This document shows positions 61,603 to 64,000 of a DNA stretch of 64,000 bases, piece after piece. How positions within the stretch are numbered: the first letter of the stretch is position 1; every line of letters starts with the position of its first letter. Where the stretch lies: assembly GCA_019914945.1 (NCBI GenBank), contig CM034103.1, forward strand, positions 15,466,785-15,530,784, read 5' to 3'. The position numbers and the translations under genes are program-made. Source of the DNA: Typha latifolia (taxonomy: Eukaryota > Streptophyta > Magnoliopsida > Poales > Typhaceae). Under the pieces are notes generated by a model, which was given only the letters and a program-made list of their open reading frames with translations, was not told the origin of the DNA and did not search any database.

Positions 61603-61608
61603 TTGACT
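61603..61608 (+). promoter_or_regulatory. W-box-like TTGACT in the chitinase promoter
   Basis: TTGACT, core of the WRKY-binding W-box, about 290 bases upstream of the chitinase ATG. Common by chance, but fits a defence gene. Confidence 0.3.
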
Positions 61609-61707
61609 TTAAACGTCCAAAAACATCCCGGAAGTCGTGCAAGAGTCTATAATCCATTAATCAGACGGAACGAACCTAATGGTCTTGTGTAGATTTCCTA
61701 ATGAGTC

Positions 61708-61738
<31 letters not shown>

Positions 61739-61814
61739 GAATAAAGGATTCGTAAACTTCCACGTAGCTTCGGAAATTAAATATAAGACTCTTCAAGTCT
61801 CTCCCCGAGCCCTC

Positions 61815-61822
61815 TATATAAA
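61815..61822 (+). promoter_or_regulatory. TATA box of the chitinase gene
   Basis: TATATAAA, 71-78 bases before the ATG, giving a leader of ~45 bases. Confidence 0.75.
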
Positions 61823-61874
61823 GGGCATAGCTCCACCTCACTCTTTCATAACAAAGAAATCTATCAAGGCATAG

Positions 61875-62774
<900 letters not shown>

Positions 62775-62977
62775 ATAAAATTACTACTACTACTACTACT
62801 ACGTGATAATAGATATAATTATACTCCTTAAATTGGTTGAATAAAGGCAAGCATCGATCGTATATTCCTTGCCTAGCTTCTTGGTTCTATGTTTGAAATG
62901 GTGGTTTGATTAAAGAGAGCTAAATAAATTTATCATTTGGATCACTTGTTTTATTCTACACATATTTGGTTACGAGA

Positions 62978-62981
<4 letters not shown>

Positions 62982-63031
<50 letters not shown>
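62982..63031. repeat. (AT)n microsatellite
   Basis: About 25 AT units. Confidence 0.95.
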
Positions 63032-63035
<4 letters not shown>

Positions 63036-63556
63036 GTGATGTTTAGAGAGCAATTTAAAGTTCATATTTTCATATTGATTATTTTGGCTCTTAAGGTAAG
63101 CTACAGATTCAAAGAATATTTGACTCACTACTCTTGTCATTACTTCTATTAAGGGGAAACGAATTAAAACTCTCAATTACGTGATCACTTTATCCACTTT
63201 GAATTTGGAAAAGGGCTAATGGATATTCGAATTTAATTTAATTGCACGCATATTTGGTGGTGAAACGATAATTATGTTTTTATGCAAGGAGATGCAATAA
63301 CTTAACTCTACGCATTTGCTACGTACGTAGTGCTGTCGTATATATGCTTAGTTGCTTACTACTCTCCCATATTATACTTATTAGTTAATTAGCATTTGCC
63401 ACGTAATAATATACAAGATTAATTGGTTCATGATTTCTTTCTCTTTCGGACCATTTGCCTATATATGCCAATAAAATCGATGGTGGAATAGTTTGCCTAA
63501 GTCGAAAAGGGACAGTTACACTGTATGCATATGATGCAATAGTTTGCTTACAAAAT

Positions 63557-63690
63557 AATGAATAAAAAAGTCTAGTATAACTGTATAAGGCGAGCAATTG
63601 CATTCAGACACCTACATGAGAAATTAATTAATAAAAAGTTGTAGTATAACTGTGTAAGACGATCAATTGCATTCAGATACCTACATGATC
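63557..63690. repeat. Two-copy tandem duplication, ~70 bp unit
   Basis: Both copies contain TAGTATAACTGT, a GTAAGACGATCAATTG-like segment (first copy ATAAGGCGAGCAATTG), then GCATTCAGA.ACCTACATGA. The first copy starts near 63557 and the second near 63627. Confidence 0.85.
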
Positions 63691-64000
63691 TTGTTGATTT
63701 TTTTTCAATAAAAATACTAAGATATAGGGCATTGAAGTCTCGTCTATTTAAAAGAATACTAAGAATAATGGAAAACAAACCTCCAATAATTTTATTTTAA
63801 TCTTCCATAATCTCAGATTATAATATTTTAGCAGTGTAATTAAGCTGATCAGGACAAAATCAGAATTTTTTTTTTGGTCAAAAATACCAAAAACTAGATA
63901 AACATAGGAAAAGATATTAATCGTAGATATTCAAAAGAATTATCCACACTCAAAATCTCTACAAAAAAAATATTAAGAAAATCAAAAGGTTAATTTTCTG

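Larger units (their letters stand above)
62775..64000. other. Chitinase 3' flank and intergenic DNA to the window edge
   Basis: Contains a CTA/ACT triplet run just after the stop, an (AT)n tract and a ~70 bp tandem duplication. No gene seen. Confidence 0.65.

Noticed and set aside
61423..61692. 89-codon ORF upstream of the chitinase
   Set aside because: It sits in the chitinase promoter region, matches no family, and has no coding context.

Overview
The window is nuclear DNA from a flowering plant. Genes are split by AT-rich introns with GT..AG borders, intergenic DNA is rich in (CT)n, (GA)n and (AT)n microsatellites, and every recognisable product is a plant family. Several coding exons are markedly GC-rich (phosphate transporter, phytocyanin, CRF-like protein, C2 protein, class III chitinase) inside AT-rich surroundings. 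That pattern suggests a monocot, probably not a grass (palm, pineapple, banana or aroid type), but the species cannot be fixed from the sequence.

Layout. 0.7-5.3 kb: a PHT1 phosphate transporter (-) lies head to head with a phytocyanin/early-nodulin-like gene (+), followed by a CRF-type gene (-) that has lost its AP2 domain. 6.2-10.3 kb: a ubiquitin-conjugating E2 (-) with a decayed LINE RNase H fragment in an intron. 11.1-11.5 kb: a CDPK kinase pseudogene fragment (-). 11.9-15.3 kb: a stand-alone myosin-I TH1-domain protein (+). 17.6-19.6 kb: a sphingoid base C4-hydroxylase (+). 20.1-24.0 kb: a glucose-6-phosphate 1-epimerase-like gene (-). 27.8-31.9 kb: a G-box binding bZIP factor (-). 36.4-40.4 kb: V-ATPase subunit E (+), with a Tourist-like MITE in an intron. 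41.7-42.9 kb: a membrane-anchored cytochrome b5-like protein (+). 43.3-44.2 kb: a DUF1191 membrane protein (-). 44.2-52.6 kb: a long region without protein genes that holds a MIR319 precursor (+) at about 50.8-51.0 kb. 52.6-53.3 kb: a C2-domain protein (+). 58.8-60.0 kb: an F-box/kelch-like protein (+) with upstream ORFs. 61.9-62.8 kb: a secreted class III chitinase (+).

The genes are mostly independent loci, so no operon-like system is expected. The most connected segment is the first 5 kb. The transporter has the intron position and protein features of the mycorrhiza-inducible PHT1 class. Its proximal promoter has a P1BS-like phosphate-starvation site and an AW-box-like site, and a phytocyanin diverges from the same 1.16 kb intergenic region. 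Symbiotic co-regulation is an inference.

Exon structures were built by hand from splice signals, reading-frame continuity and remembered family alignments. Coding totals are in frame for every multi-exon model. UTR ends and transcription starts are only estimated.
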